Shown: positions 16,927-27,687 of the stretch, piece by piece
How the letters are laid out: the number at the start of each line of letters is the position of its first letter
Position numbering within the stretch: position 1 is the stretch's first letter
Assembly (NCBI RefSeq): GCF_013031405.1
Contig: NZ_WPZY01000005.1
Coordinates: 1 to 64,000 of the forward strand
Direction: 5' to 3'
Source: Ruegeria sp. HKCCD8929
GTDB taxonomy: Bacteria; Pseudomonadota; Alphaproteobacteria; Rhodobacterales; Rhodobacteraceae
DNA: 64,000 bases
Notes under the pieces: model-generated
The model's input: only the letters and a program-made list of their open reading frames with translations
Databases searched by the model: none
Told to the model about the DNA's origin: nothing
Made by a program: the position numbers and the translations under genes

Positions 16927-18021
16927 TCAGGTCTGTTTGGTTGACCGGAGGTCTGCGAGGATTTCGTCAGTGTGTTCGCCACGGGCAGGGCTGGGTTGCG
17001 GGTGCCAGTCGGTGGCCGAGAAGCGTGGGGCGGGGGCGGCCTGAAGCGTACCGTCGATCTCGCGCCAGGTTTGGCGGGTGCTGTTCATGGGGTGGGCCTT
17101 GGCCTCTGCGGGGCTGAGGACCGGGGCGACGCAGGCATCGGTGCCAAGGAACAGGTCGGCCCAGTGATCACGCGGGTGTCGGGCGAAGAGCGCGCTCAGG
17201 CGTTCGGTCAGGGCGGGCCAGCGTGTGGCGTCGTATTGCTGCTGGAACTCGGGGTCGTCGGCCAGACCCATCCGGTCGAGGAACAGGGCGTAGAATTTCG
17301 GCTCGAGGCATTGCACGGTTACGAAACCGCCGTCCGCGCAGGCATAGGTGCGGCTCCAGTGTGGGCCGTCGAGCAGGCTGTGGCCGCGGGCCTCGGACAG
17401 GTTGCCGGTCTGGCGCAGGCTCATCAGCAGGTTCATCATATGGGCCGAGCCGTCGTAGATGGCGGCGTCGACCACGGTGCCCTGACCGGTGGCGCGGGCG
17501 TTCAGCAGCCCGGCGAGGAGACCGGTGACCAGATACATCGCGCCGCCGCCGATATCGCCCAGCAGCGTGGCCGGGGTCTGTGGCACGTCGCCGGGGGCAG
17601 AGCCGTACCAGAGCGCGCCGGAGAGCGAGATGTAGTTCAGGTCGTGCCCGGCGGCATGGGCCAGCGGGCCGGTCTGGCCCCAGCCGGTCATGCGGCCATA
17701 GACCAGTTTCGGGTTGAGCGTGTGGCAGGTCTGAGGGCTCAGCCCCAGCTTTTCCATCACGCCGGGGCGGAAGCCTTCGATCAGGGCGTCGGCGGTGGCA
17801 ATCAGGTCTTTGGTCGTTTGCAGATCGTCCGGGTCCTTGAGATCCAGCGCGATGGAGCGCTTGCCGCGGTCGAGCAGCGAGCGTTCCGGCATTCCGGGGG
17901 TCACCGCGCCGCCCTTGCGGTGGATCACGATCACGTCGGCGCCCAGATCGGCCAGCAGCATTCCGGCGAAGGGGCCGGGGCCCAGCCCCTCGATTTCGAT
18001 GACACGGATGCCGTTCAGCAT
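16927..18021 (-). CDS. Family III CoA-transferase fold protein, alpha-methylacyl-CoA racemase-like
   Basis: 364 residues of the CaiB/BaiF family. His126 in A-G-H-D-L-N-Y-I-S-L-S-G-A-L and Asp156 in L-L-G-D-I-G-G-G-A-M match, at the same numbers as I recall for the mycobacterial enzyme, the catalytic pair of alpha-methylacyl-CoA racemase; so epimerisation of 2-methylacyl-CoA is a better guess than CoA transfer. The N-terminus I-R-V-I-E-I-E-G-L-G-P-G-P-F-A-G is canonical. It lies 56 bp after the AraC-type gene on the same strand and may be co-transcribed, but a link to 4-hydroxybenzoate catabolism is not obvious. Confidence 0.88.
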   Translation of the reverse strand: MLNGIRVIEIEGLGPGPFAGMLLADLGADVIVIHRKGGAVTPGMPERSLLDRGKRSIALDLKDPDDLQTTKDLIATADALIEGFRPGVMEKLGLSPQTCHTLNPKLVYGRMTGWGQTGPLAHAAGHDLNYISLSGALWYGSAPGDVPQTPATLLGDIGGGAMYLVTGLLAGLLNARATGQGTVVDAAIYDGSAHMMNLLMSLRQTGNLSEARGHSLLDGPHWSRTYACADGGFVTVQCLEPKFYALFLDRMGLADDPEFQQQYDATRWPALTERLSALFARHPRDHWADLFLGTDACVAPVLSPAEAKAHPMNSTRQTWREIDGTLQAAPAPRFSATDWHPQPSPARGEHTDEILADLRSTKQT

Positions 18022-18077
18022 GTCTGACCCTCCCTTTGCGGTGCAGGTTTCCGGGCTGCGGGCGGGATTGCAAGTGC

Positions 18078-18941
18078 TCAGGGGCGCGACGTGGCGTTTT
18101 GCTCGATCCGTCGGCGAAAGCGGCCCGGCGGTTGGCCGGTTCCCTTGGTGAAGACGCGCGAGAAATGGGCCGGATCCTCGTAGCCCAGCTCATGGGCGAT
18201 CTGGGCGGCGGTGAGGTTTGTGTAGATCAGCAGGCGACGCGCCTCGCGCAGGGTCCGGTCGGTGAGCAGCGCCGAGGCCGGGCGGCCGGTGGCCTGCCGC
18301 ACCACGCGCGTCAGGTGGGTCGGCGTCACCGCCAGTTGCGCGGCATAGGCCGAGAGCGGCTGGCGGGTGCGGAACTGCTGCTCGACCAGCGCCTCGAACC
18401 GGCGCAGCAGGGGCGTGTCGGTCGCGGGCTGTGGGGCGTGGTCCTGCAGGGCGCGGGCGGTGAGACCGATCAGCGCTCCGGCCAGGGCGCGCAGCACATG
18501 GGCGCGGGCAAAGTGGTGCTGGCCGTGCTCGGCGTGGATGCGGGCGGCAAGGATGTGCAGGTCGTCGGGCAGGGGCAGCACGGCGGCGCGGTCGAAGGGC
18601 GGGCGGACGCCTTCGCCTGCGTGCAGGGCCTCGTCCACCAGATCCGAGGGGAGGGTGATGACCCATCCTTCGGTGTCCGGCGCGAAGGTAAACCCGTGCA
18701 CGCAACCCTGCGGGATGTTGATCAGGCAGGGGGTGATCAGAGGCTCATGGCGCCCGTCGATTTGGGCCGAGCCGCCGCCGCCGGTCAGGGCAAGCACCTG
18801 ATGCAGGCGGGCGTGGCGGTGTGAGCGCAGCTCCCAATTGTGCAATCGGGAGCGGGCGGCGATGGTCTCGCAATGGATCACATCGGCCAGTTCTGCGGTT
18901 TCTCCGAACAGGTTGTAGGTGCGGATGCGGGTGCTGGTCAT
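18078..18941 (-). CDS. AraC family regulator, PobR-like
   Basis: 287 residues. An N-terminal cupin-like sensor (about 20-110, with R-L-H-N-W-E-L-R-S-H-R-H-A-R-L-H-Q-V) precedes a C-terminal AraC double helix-turn-helix (about 195-280), with T-P-T-H-L-T-R-V-V-R-Q-A-T-G-R and I-A-H-E-L-G-Y-E-D-P-A-H-F-S-R-V-F. It is divergent from pobA over 82 bp, the arrangement for PobR that activates pobA in response to 4-hydroxybenzoate. The role is inferred from position and family. Likely autoregulated from the same gap. Confidence 0.9.
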   Translation of the reverse strand: MTSTRIRTYNLFGETAELADVIHCETIAARSRLHNWELRSHRHARLHQVLALTGGGGSAQIDGRHEPLITPCLINIPQGCVHGFTFAPDTEGWVITLPSDLVDEALHAGEGVRPPFDRAAVLPLPDDLHILAARIHAEHGQHHFARAHVLRALAGALIGLTARALQDHAPQPATDTPLLRRFEALVEQQFRTRQPLSAYAAQLAVTPTHLTRVVRQATGRPASALLTDRTLREARRLLIYTNLTAAQIAHELGYEDPAHFSRVFTKGTGQPPGRFRRRIEQNATSRP

Positions 18942-20196
<1,255 letters not shown>

Positions 20197-20276
20197 CGCT
20201 CGGTGACGCTGCGTTGCGCGGGGTTCTCAGGCTGTGCCCCGCGTGCTTTGCTGCCAGCCAGCAAGGGAGGATCATC

Positions 20277-21137
20277 ATGCCAGTTGTCACTTACGAAAAG
20301 GACGGCCGCATCGCCCGTATCACCCTGAACCGGCCCGAGGTGATGAACGCCATCAATGACGAGCTGCCGGTGGCGCTGGCCGGGGCGGTGGCGCGCGCCG
20401 ATGCCGATCCGGGCGTGCATGTGATGGTCCTGTCCGGCAACGGCCCCGCCTTTTGCGCGGGCTACGATCTGACCTTTTATGCCGAGGGCAATGGCAGCGG
20501 AGACGTGACCCAGCCGATGCCGTGGGACCCGGTCAAGGATTACCGGTTCATGTGGGCCAACACGCAGCATTTCATGTCGCTCTGGCGGGCGATGAAGCCG
20601 GTGGTGTGCAAGGTGCACGGGCATGCGGTGGCGGGCGGGTCGGACATTGCGCTGTGTGCAGATCTGACGATCATGGCCGAGGATGCGCAGATCGGGTACA
20701 TGCCCGCCCGCGTCTGGGGCTGTCCGACCACGGCGATGTGGGTCTACCGGCTGGGGGCCGAGCGTGCCAAGCGGATGTTGTTCACCGGTGACAAGATCTC
20801 AGGGCGCGAGGCGGCGGAGATGGGGCTGGTACTAAAGGCGGTGCCGGCGGAGCAACTGGATGACGCGGTCGAGGAGCTGGCCGCGCGCATGGCCACGGTG
20901 CCGGTCAATCAGTTGGCGATGCAGAAGATGGTGATCAATCAGGCAATCGAGCAGACCGGCCTGATGCAGACCCAGCGGCTGGCCACGATCTTTGACGGCA
21001 TCACGCGGCACTCGCCCGAAGGGATCAACTTCAAGACCCGCTCGGAAGAGGTCGGCTGGAAACAGGCGGTGACCGAGCGCGATCAGGGCACGTTCGACTG
21101 GACCGCGAACGAGGAAATCCCCAAGCGTAACCGTTGA
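20277..21137 (+). CDS. Enoyl-CoA hydratase/isomerase family (crotonase) protein
   Basis: 286 residues from ATG 20277, set by GGGAGG at 20265-20270. The crotonase pattern is clear: I-T-L-N-R-P-E-V-M-N-A-I-N, then G-N-G-P-A-F-C-A-G-Y-D-L (oxyanion hole), A-G-G-S-D-I-A-L-C-A-D-L, and G-R-E-A-A-E-M-G-L-V. The usual second catalytic Glu is not evident, so hydratase activity is uncertain; C-C hydrolase or isomerase are alternatives. It may be in the pobA transcript. It meets the EamA transporter gene tail to tail with 2 bp between. Confidence 0.88.
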   Translation: MPVVTYEKDGRIARITLNRPEVMNAINDELPVALAGAVARADADPGVHVMVLSGNGPAFCAGYDLTFYAEGNGSGDVTQPMPWDPVKDYRFMWANTQHFMSLWRAMKPVVCKVHGHAVAGGSDIALCADLTIMAEDAQIGYMPARVWGCPTTAMWVYRLGAERAKRMLFTGDKISGREAAEMGLVLKAVPAEQLDDAVEELAARMATVPVNQLAMQKMVINQAIEQTGLMQTQRLATIFDGITRHSPEGINFKTRSEEVGWKQAVTERDQGTFDWTANEEIPKRNR

Positions 21138-21139
21138 GT

Positions 21140-22120
21140 TCAGTAGCGTCCCTTGACCTCGGTCCGGGCGATGCGGCGGGCCTTTTGGCGCTCGCGCAGG
21201 AACACGAAAAGGCCCGCGCCCATGATCAGCGCCATGCCCAGCCAGACGACGGGGCCGGGCAGCTCTCCCCAGATCAGCCAGCCCCAGAACACCGCCATCG
21301 GCAGGCCGACATATTCGAACGGGGCCACGGTGGCTGCATCGGCGACGCGGTACGCCTGTGCCAGGCAATAGCCGACAATGCCCGAGTTCAGACCCAGCCA
21401 GATGAAATAGAACCAGTCTCCGTCGGCGGGCCAGGTCCAGGCGCGCAGCAGGAAGTTCAGGCTGGGATTGTCCACGCCTTCCGCATAGCGCCCGTCGCCC
21501 GCCACCAGATAGAAGCCGATCGACACCAGAATGAACATCGCCTGGATATAGACCGCCAGTGCCGAGGCCTTGGTGGTTGCGCCCAGCTTGCGGGTCATGA
21601 GCTGGTTCAGGGCATAGGTCAGCGCTGCGATGACCGGCAGGATCAGGACGATGCGATCGGCGTGCAGGCTGTCGCTGCCCTCCCACGGGCGCTGCATGAT
21701 GATCACCCCGGCAAAACCCACGACCACCGCGCCCATGCGCAGGGGGCCGACCTTTTCGCCCAATACCGGGATCGACAACACCGTGATGAACAGTGGTGCG
21801 GCAAAGAACAGGGCGGTCACATCCGCCAGCGGTACGGCGGCCAGCGCTACGAAAAACGTCATGTTCGAGATCACCACTAGCAGGCAGCGCACCGTGTGCA
21901 GCAACGGGTGACGGGTTTTCAAAAGTGACACACCGCCCTCGACCTGCATGAGCGCCAGCGACAGGATCATCCCGATGGACGAGCGGATGAACACCATCTG
22001 GTGCAGCGGATAGCCGCCCGACAGTTGCTTGATCAGCATGTCGTTGACCGAAATCGCCACCATGCCGGCAACGATAAAGGCGATTCCGGTGCCCGACCGG
22101 TTTTGCGCAATCTCACTCAT
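21140..22120 (-). CDS. DMT superfamily (EamA) transporter
   Basis: 326 residues from ATG 22120, preceded by AAGGAG. About ten hydrophobic segments in two EamA repeats (roughly 10-140 and 160-300), ending with a basic cytoplasmic tail R-E-R-Q-K-A-R-R-I-A-R-T. Members export amino acids, nucleosides or other metabolites across the inner membrane; the substrate here is unknown. It converges on the crotonase gene and is divergent from the SRPBCC gene. Confidence 0.9.
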   Translation of the reverse strand: MSEIAQNRSGTGIAFIVAGMVAISVNDMLIKQLSGGYPLHQMVFIRSSIGMILSLALMQVEGGVSLLKTRHPLLHTVRCLLVVISNMTFFVALAAVPLADVTALFFAAPLFITVLSIPVLGEKVGPLRMGAVVVGFAGVIIMQRPWEGSDSLHADRIVLILPVIAALTYALNQLMTRKLGATTKASALAVYIQAMFILVSIGFYLVAGDGRYAEGVDNPSLNFLLRAWTWPADGDWFYFIWLGLNSGIVGYCLAQAYRVADAATVAPFEYVGLPMAVFWGWLIWGELPGPVVWLGMALIMGAGLFVFLRERQKARRIARTEVKGRY

Positions 22121-22328
22121 GTGGTGCTCCTTCGGCATGCGGGCAGAGCAATTGCCCGCCGCCTGCTCCAAGGGCTATCACAGGGCGGGGATATGTCCAT
22201 GCCCGATTTCGGGCAGTGGCGCGGATCGGATGCGATCCGCCTTAGACATTCGTTTCGGTTGCCCGCAGGCGGTTAGCGGCTATACCTCTGGGAGCGGATG
22301 GAGAGGCGACAGGGAAGGAGGCGTTCCG

Positions 22329-22856
22329 ATGCAGATGAGCGACACGCGCGAGATAAAGGCCGACCCGGCGGCGGTCTATGGGGCACTGCTGGACCCCGAG
22401 ATGCTCAAGGCCTGTGTTCCGGGCACGCAGGAGCTGACCGGCAACCCGGATGACGGCTATGAGGCCACGGTTGTGCAGAAGGTCGGGCCGGTCAAGGCGA
22501 CCTTCAAGGGCACGGTCACCATGTCGGACCTGGTCGAGAACGAGCGCCTGACCATCGCCGGTGAGGGCAAGGGCGGGGCGGCCGGGTTCGCCAAGGGCGG
22601 CGCCAGCGTGACACTCAGCCCTGGTGAGACTGGCGGCACGCTGCTGGCCTATGATGTCGAGGCCAAGGTGGGCGGCAAGCTGGCGCAGCTGGGCAGCCGC
22701 CTGATCGACGGCTTTGCCAAGAAGATGGCCGATCAATTCTTTGCCAACCTGCAGGAGCAGCTGGAAGGCCCCGCCGAGGCGCCTGCCGAGGAAGAGGCGG
22801 GCGAGGACGGCGGCGAAAAGAAGGGCTGGCTGGGGCGCCTGACCGGGCGCGGCTGA
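22329..22856 (+). CDS. SRPBCC / CoxG-like protein
   Basis: 175 residues from ATG 22329, with AAGGAGG eight bases upstream. It resembles the CoxG (carbon monoxide dehydrogenase subunit G) family: start [18 protein letters not shown], and a long helix [15 protein letters not shown] at the end of the START-like fold. The tail is acidic ([11 protein letters not shown]) with a final W-L-G-R-L. CoxG proteins anchor CO dehydrogenase-like enzymes or carry hydrophobic ligands. No coxMSL genes are adjacent, so it is an orphan here. Confidence 0.85.
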   Translation: MQMSDTREIKADPAAVYGALLDPEMLKACVPGTQELTGNPDDGYEATVVQKVGPVKATFKGTVTMSDLVENERLTIAGEGKGGAAGFAKGGASVTLSPGETGGTLLAYDVEAKVGGKLAQLGSRLIDGFAKKMADQFFANLQEQLEGPAEAPAEEEAGEDGGEKKGWLGRLTGRG

Positions 22857-22947
22857 AGCCTGCGCATTTGCGCAACGGAATGTGCGCATTCGGCCTGTTC
22901 CGGCTTGGCGGCACGCTGTAGGGTCTCCGCCAGAACGAGGAACATGC

Positions 22948-23877
22948 ATGACGGCCATCCTGTCCATCAAAGACCTGCGCAAATCTTATGCGGACGGGTT
23001 CGAGGCGCTCAAGGGCGTCTCGCTCGACATTGAAGAGGGCGAGATTCTGGCCCTGCTCGGCCCCAATGGGGCGGGCAAGACCACACTGATCTCGACTGTC
23101 TGCGGCATCACCACGCCGAGTTCGGGCTCGGTGACCGTGGGCGGGCATGACATCCAGACGGATTTTCGCGCTGCCCGCCGGATGATCGGGCTGGTGCCGC
23201 AGGAGATTGCGCTGGAGCCGTTCGAGAAGGTCTGGAACACGGTGCGGTTCTCACGCGGGTTGTTCGGTCATGGCCCCGACAATGCGCGGATCGAGGAGAT
23301 CCTGCGCAAGCTGTCGCTGTGGGACAAGCGCAAGAACGCGATCAAGGAGCTGTCGGGCGGCATGAAGCGCCGAGTGCTGATCGCCAAGGCGTTGGCGCAC
23401 GAGCCGCGGGTGCTGTTTCTGGACGAACCGACCGCGGGCGTGGATGTCGAGCTGCGCAAGGACATGTGGGACATCGTGGCCGAGCTGAAACAGGCCGGCG
23501 TCACCATCATCCTGACCACGCACTATATCGAAGAGGCCGAGGCCATCGCCGACCGGGTGGGCGTCATCAACAAGGGCGAGCTGCTGCTGGTGCAGGACAA
23601 GGACACGCTGATGGCGCAGATGGGGCAGAAGCAGATCGAGGTCATGCTGACTCAGCCGATCACCGCCATCCCCGAGGTCCTGTTGGAACATAACCTGACG
23701 CTGAACGGTAATGGTGACGCGTTGGTCTATACCTATGACACCCATGCCGAGCGGACCGGGATCACCACGCTCTTGAACGACGTGGCGCAGGCGGGGCTGG
23801 TGTTGCGCGATGTGCAGACCCGGCAGTCGAGCCTGGAGGAGATCTTTGTCAATCTGGTGTCGGAGGGTGCGACATGA
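22948..23877 (+). CDS. ABC-2 type exporter, ATP-binding subunit (YadG-like)
   Basis: 309 residues from ATG 22948. Walker [10 protein letters not shown] is at 39-47, the Q-loop V-P-Q-E, the signature L-S-G-G-M-K-R-R, Walker B V-L-F-L-D-E-P-T and the switch His in [12 protein letters not shown]-terminal domain of about 80 residues follows, as in YadG. It powers export through the permease encoded next, which overlaps it by four bases (ATGA). Substrate unknown. Confidence 0.95.
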   Translation: MTAILSIKDLRKSYADGFEALKGVSLDIEEGEILALLGPNGAGKTTLISTVCGITTPSSGSVTVGGHDIQTDFRAARRMIGLVPQEIALEPFEKVWNTVRFSRGLFGHGPDNARIEEILRKLSLWDKRKNAIKELSGGMKRRVLIAKALAHEPRVLFLDEPTAGVDVELRKDMWDIVAELKQAGVTIILTTHYIEEAEAIADRVGVINKGELLLVQDKDTLMAQMGQKQIEVMLTQPITAIPEVLLEHNLTLNGNGDALVYTYDTHAERTGITTLLNDVAQAGLVLRDVQTRQSSLEEIFVNLVSEGAT

Positions 23878-24635
23878 ACTGGGCCGCCATTGCCGCCATC
23901 TACCGGTTCGAGATGGCGCGTTTCTTCCGCACGTTGGCGCAGAGCTTTTTCTCGCCCGTGCTCAGTACCTCGCTTTATTTCGTGGTGTTCGGCACTGCTA
24001 TCGGCAGCCGGATACAGGAGATCGAGGGCGTGTCCTACGGCGCGTTCATCGTGCCGGGGCTGATCATGCTGTCGGTGGTGATGCTGTCGATCTCGAACGC
24101 GTCCTTCGGCATCTATTTCCCGAAATTCCTGGGCACGATTTATGAGTTGCTCTCGGCGCCGATCAATTTCCTTGAGATCGTGATCGGCTATGTGGGGGCG
24201 GCGGCGACCAAGGCGCTGTTCGTGGGGCTGGTGATCCTGGCCACCGCGACCTTCTTCGTCGATATCCGGATCGAGCACCCGCTGGCCATGGCGGCGTTTC
24301 TGGTCCTGTCGTGTCTCAGCTTCTCGCTACTGGGCTTCATCATCGGCATCTGGGCCAGCAATTTCGAGCAGATGTCGCTGATCCCGCAACTGGTGGTGAC
24401 GCCACTGATTTTCCTCGGCGGAACCTTCTACAGCATCTCGATGCTGCCGCCGGTCTGGCAGACGATCACCCTGTTCAATCCGGTCGTCTATCTGATCTCG
24501 GGGTTCCGCTGGTCGTTCTACGGTCTGGCCGATGTACCGATCGCGCTGAGCCTGCTGGCAATCGCCGGTTTCACCGGGGTCTGCCTTGCCGTGATCTGGT
24601 GGATTTTCAAGACCGGATGGCGCATCCGCAGCTGA
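23874..24635 (+). CDS. ABC-2 type exporter, permease subunit (YadH-like)
   Basis: 253 residues with six predicted hydrophobic segments and the ABC-2 signature [14 protein letters not shown] near the fifth. It closely follows the YadH pattern: [15 protein letters not shown] near the start and [14 protein letters not shown] late. It forms the inner-membrane channel with the preceding ATPase. Substrate unknown; family members move lipids, polysaccharides or drugs. Confidence 0.94.
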   Translation: MNWAAIAAIYRFEMARFFRTLAQSFFSPVLSTSLYFVVFGTAIGSRIQEIEGVSYGAFIVPGLIMLSVVMLSISNASFGIYFPKFLGTIYELLSAPINFLEIVIGYVGAAATKALFVGLVILATATFFVDIRIEHPLAMAAFLVLSCLSFSLLGFIIGIWASNFEQMSLIPQLVVTPLIFLGGTFYSISMLPPVWQTITLFNPVVYLISGFRWSFYGLADVPIALSLLAIAGFTGVCLAVIWWIFKTGWRIRS

Positions 24636-24743
24636 TCCCGCCGTTGCATTTTTGCCGATGAAGTGTGGGAATCTTGTTGCCGTCGCGTTTCTGTCAGGAC
24701 GGGCGTCTTGTTTGTCGGCAGGGGGCACTCTACATCGGCTGCC

Positions 24744-25541
24744 ATGAAGCTACGCCTGCCGTTTATCAAAAAGCCGCCAATGGTGGCTGTTGTTCGTTTG
24801 TCGGGTGCCATCGGTATGGCAGGGCGCGCGTCCCTGAACGACACCACCCTGGCGCCGGTTCTGGAAAAGGCGTTTCGCAAGGGCAAACCCGCTGCCGTAG
24901 CGCTTGAGGTCAACTCGCCCGGCGGCTCTCCGGTGCAAAGCGCGCTGATCGGCGGCCGCATCCGGCGGCTGGCGGATGAGCTGAAGATCCCCGTCTATGC
25001 GTTTGTCGAGGACGTTGCCGCCTCGGGCGGCTACTGGCTTGCGGCGGCTGCGGATGAGATCTGGGCTGATGACAACTCGGTTCTGGGGTCCATAGGGGTG
25101 ATCTCGTCGGGTTTTGGCGCCCATGTGTTTCTGGCACGGCAGGGGATCGAGCGGCGGGTGCATACCGCAGGCAAGTCAAAATCCATGCTCGACCCGTTTG
25201 CGCCGGAAAAGGATGAGGACGTCGAACGGCTCAAGGTCATTCTGGGCGATATCCATCAGAATTTCATCGCCTATGTGAAAGAGCGGCGCGGCGAGCGGCT
25301 GGAGCGCAAGGCCGATCTTTTCAACGGCGAGATCTGGCTGGCGAAGCGCGCGACCGAGCTGGGGCTGATCGACGGGGTCGGCCATCTGAAACCGCGGATG
25401 CAGGAGCAGTTCGGCGACAAGGTCAAGTTCCGCCGCTATGGCGTGCGGCGCCCGTTCTGGACCCGGATCGGCACCGAGCTGACGCAGGATGCGATTGCAG
25501 GCATAGAGGAGCGGGCGGCCTACGCGCGTTTCGGTCTCTGA
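24744..25541 (+). CDS. S49 family peptidase (SppA/SohB-like)
   Basis: 265 residues from ATG 24744. The nucleophile is Ser94 in V-A-A-S-G-G-Y-W and the general base is Lys144 or Lys146 in T-A-G-K-S-K-S-M. N-S-P-G-G-S-P-V forms the oxyanion region. The N-terminus lacks a clear signal sequence or membrane anchor, so it may be cytoplasmic or peripheral, unlike the membrane-anchored E. coli SppA. It may degrade signal peptides or membrane-released fragments. Followed 1 base later by a small membrane zinc-ribbon gene, so the two are probably coupled. Confidence 0.9.
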   Translation: MKLRLPFIKKPPMVAVVRLSGAIGMAGRASLNDTTLAPVLEKAFRKGKPAAVALEVNSPGGSPVQSALIGGRIRRLADELKIPVYAFVEDVAASGGYWLAAAADEIWADDNSVLGSIGVISSGFGAHVFLARQGIERRVHTAGKSKSMLDPFAPEKDEDVERLKVILGDIHQNFIAYVKERRGERLERKADLFNGEIWLAKRATELGLIDGVGHLKPRMQEQFGDKVKFRRYGVRRPFWTRIGTELTQDAIAGIEERAAYARFGL

Positions 25542-25542
25542 C

Positions 25543-25713
25543 GTGATATTCAAGATCGTCTCCCTCTTTCTGGTGGGCATGGCCGTGCTGGCAATGTTCG
25601 GCAAGCTGCGGTTTCCGGGACAGAAACGGCTGAGTTCGGCCAAATGCCGGCGCTGCGGGCGATACAGGATCGGCAGAGGCCCCTGCGCCTGCGAAAAGGG
25701 AGACCGCTCATGA
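25543..25713 (+). CDS. Small membrane-anchored zinc-ribbon protein (56 aa)
   Basis: Read directly: GTG at 25543, stop at 25711-25713. A single hydrophobic helix fills residues 2-19 (I-F-K-I-V-S-L-F-L-V-G-M-A-V-L-A-M-F) and is followed by C35-R-R-C and C48-A-C50, a compact zinc-ribbon pattern in a basic context. It lies between the S49 peptidase (1 bp) and the CaCA exchanger, which overlaps it as ATGA, so it is surely translated with them. Function unknown; it could be a partner of either membrane protein. Close homologues in Rhodobacterales are expected at the same place. Confidence 0.8.
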   Translation: MIFKIVSLFLVGMAVLAMFGKLRFPGQKRLSSAKCRRCGRYRIGRGPCACEKGDRS

Positions 25714-26672
25714 CAGCGTGGCTGTATTCTGCGCTGGGGCTGGTCATCTTGCTGCTGGCAGGCGATGCGCTGGTGCGCGGGGCAGTGAACCTGAGCTTGC
25801 GTCTGGGTGTTCCGGCGCTGATCGTCAGCCTGACCATCGTGGCCTTCGGCACCTCGGCGCCCGAGCTGCTGATCGCCATCAAGGCGATTCAGGAGAACGC
25901 GCCCGGGATCGCGCTGGGTAACGTGGTGGGCTCGAACACGGCCAACATCCTGCTGGTTCTCGGGGTGCCCGCGCTGCTGGCGACGCTGCACACCAGCGAA
26001 TGCGACACGCGCCGCAACTATGTCTTCATGCTGATGGCCTCGGTTCTGTTCATCGCGCTGGCGGCCTGCGGCGTCTTCAACCTGGCCAGCGGGGCCATCT
26101 TGCTGGCGGGGCTGACGCTGGTTCTGCTCAACGCGTTCCGGCAGGCCAAGGCGCATCGCAAGGCGTGCGGAGAGGCATGTGCCGACGACGATGAGCTTGA
26201 GGGGCTGGAAGAGGCCGATCCCAACATGCCCTACTGGCGCATCGCGCTCTATCTGGTGCTGGGCCTGATCGGCCTGCCGATGGGGGCGCATCTGCTGGTG
26301 GAAAACGCTTCGATCATCGCGCGCACCTATGGGGTCAGCGAGACGGTGATCGGCCTGACGCTGGTGGCGGTGGGCACTTCGCTGCCCGAGCTTGCGACCA
26401 CGGTGATGGCAGCCCTCAGGCGGCAGGCGGATGTGGCGCTGGGCAACGTGATCGGCTCGAACATGTTCAACCTGCTGGCCATCGTCGGTATCGCCACCCT
26501 GTTCGGACGCATCCCGGTGGACGATTCGTTCCTGCGCTTCGATCTGTGGGTGATGCTGGGCGCCTCGCTGCTGCTGATCCCGTTCGTGTTCTTCAAGCAG
26601 GACATCAACCGCCTGTGGGGGCTGGCCTTGACCGCGCTCTACGGGATCTATGTGATTGCCGTACTGACCTGA
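25710..26672 (+). CDS. CaCA family calcium/sodium antiporter (YrbG-like)
   Basis: 320 residues from ATG 25710. The two inverted alpha repeats are visible: G-T-S-A-P-E-L-L-I with G-N-V-V-G-S-N-T-A-N, and G-T-S-L-P-E-L-A-T-T with G-N-V-I-G-S-N-M-F-N. A charged cytoplasmic loop with A-C-A-D-D-D-E-L-E-G-L-E-E joins the halves. It exchanges Ca2+ or another cation for Na+ or K+ across the inner membrane. ATGA overlap with the zinc-ribbon gene. Confidence 0.94.
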   Translation: MTAWLYSALGLVILLLAGDALVRGAVNLSLRLGVPALIVSLTIVAFGTSAPELLIAIKAIQENAPGIALGNVVGSNTANILLVLGVPALLATLHTSECDTRRNYVFMLMASVLFIALAACGVFNLASGAILLAGLTLVLLNAFRQAKAHRKACGEACADDDELEGLEEADPNMPYWRIALYLVLGLIGLPMGAHLLVENASIIARTYGVSETVIGLTLVAVGTSLPELATTVMAALRRQADVALGNVIGSNMFNLLAIVGIATLFGRIPVDDSFLRFDLWVMLGASLLLIPFVFFKQDINRLWGLALTALYGIYVIAVLT

Positions 26673-26694
26673 TGCCTCTGCCGGAGGACCCTGA

Positions 26695-27474
26695 ATGACC
26701 CGAGCTCTAGTGACCGGTGCCGGTATCCGGCTGGGCCACGCGATGGCGCTGTATCTGGCGACGCGCGGCTATGACGTGGCCGTGCACTATGCCAGCTCGG
26801 AAGCGCCTGCCGCAGAGACCGTGGACGAGATCCGCGCCATGGGCCGCAAGGCGGTGACCCTGCAGGCGGATCTGCTGGATGAGGCACAGACCCAGGACCT
26901 GCTGCCGCGTGCGGTCGAGGCGCTGGGCGGGCCGGTCACCTGTCTGGTCAACAACGCCTCGATCTTCGAATATGACAATATCCAATCCGCCACCCGGCAG
27001 AGCTGGGACCGGCACATGGACAGCAACCTGCGCGCGCCTTTCGTGCTGACGCAGGCGATGGCGGAACAGGGGCTGCAGGCGGTCACGGATGAGAATGGTG
27101 AGCCCATGGCGATCGGCCTGATCGTCAACATGGTGGACATGCGCGTGCGCAAACTGACGCCCGAGTTCATGACCTACACCATCGCCAAGATGGGCCTCTG
27201 GGCGCTGACCCGGACCGCCGCACAGGCGCTGACGCCCGCGATCCGGGTCAATGCGATCGGTCCGGGCCCCACGATGCGGGGCCATCGGCAGAGCGATGAG
27301 CATTTTGCGGCGCAGCGCGCGAACACGGTGCTGGAGCGCGGCTCGAACCCGTCCGACATCACTGCCGCGTTGGGATATTTCATGGATGCCCCGGCGGTAA
27401 CCGGGCAGTTGCTTTGCGTCGATGGCGGGCAGCATCTGGGCTGGCGTACTCCGGATGTTCTAGGCCTGGAATGA
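26695..27474 (+). CDS. SDR family oxidoreductase, FolM/pteridine reductase-like
   Basis: 259 residues with T-G-A-G-I-R-L-G-H as the nucleotide loop, N-N-A-S at 86-89 and Y161-T-I-A-K165. The catalytic Ser position of classical SDRs is replaced by D148 in N-M-V-D-M-R, as in pteridine reductase and FolM dihydromonapterin reductase. The gene is therefore likely to reduce a pterin with NADPH, although other SDR roles are possible. It ends with a hairpin and is followed by an AT-rich gap before uvrC. Confidence 0.88.
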   Translation: MTRALVTGAGIRLGHAMALYLATRGYDVAVHYASSEAPAAETVDEIRAMGRKAVTLQADLLDEAQTQDLLPRAVEALGGPVTCLVNNASIFEYDNIQSATRQSWDRHMDSNLRAPFVLTQAMAEQGLQAVTDENGEPMAIGLIVNMVDMRVRKLTPEFMTYTIAKMGLWALTRTAAQALTPAIRVNAIGPGPTMRGHRQSDEHFAAQRANTVLERGSNPSDITAALGYFMDAPAVTGQLLCVDGGQHLGWRTPDVLGLE

Positions 27475-27482
27475 GGGTTTTT

Positions 27483-27499
27483 GGTGCAAGTTTTGCACC
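27483..27499 (+). terminator. Hairpin after the SDR gene
   Basis: GGTGCAA and TTGCACC (7 bp) with a 3-nt loop, 9 bases past the SDR stop. No long T-run follows, so termination is likely weak. Confidence 0.45.
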
Positions 27500-27666
27500 G
27501 CTCGCATTTCTGTTACTTAAGCGTTACAAAAATGTCTTTTATTTCATGGGCTTGTCAGGCCTCATAAAAAATAACGTTAAAAATCAATGCGTTGAATATG
27601 TGCCTATTTTTTGGGCATTTCAGGGAAAAGGCCATGAAACAAGGAGAAATCGCGATGCCCCGAAAG

Positions 27667-27687
27667 TTATCTGCATAGTTATCCACA
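27667..27687 (+). promoter_or_regulatory. DnaA-box-like sites upstream of uvrC
   Basis: TTATCCACA at 27679-27687 is a perfect match to the DnaA-box consensus, preceded 12 bases earlier by TTATCTGCA at 27667-27675 (two mismatches). They sit in a 290-bp AT-rich gap, with further AT-rich stretches at 27500-27620. It is 78 bases ahead of the uvrC start. DnaA binding is an inference. Confidence 0.5.
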
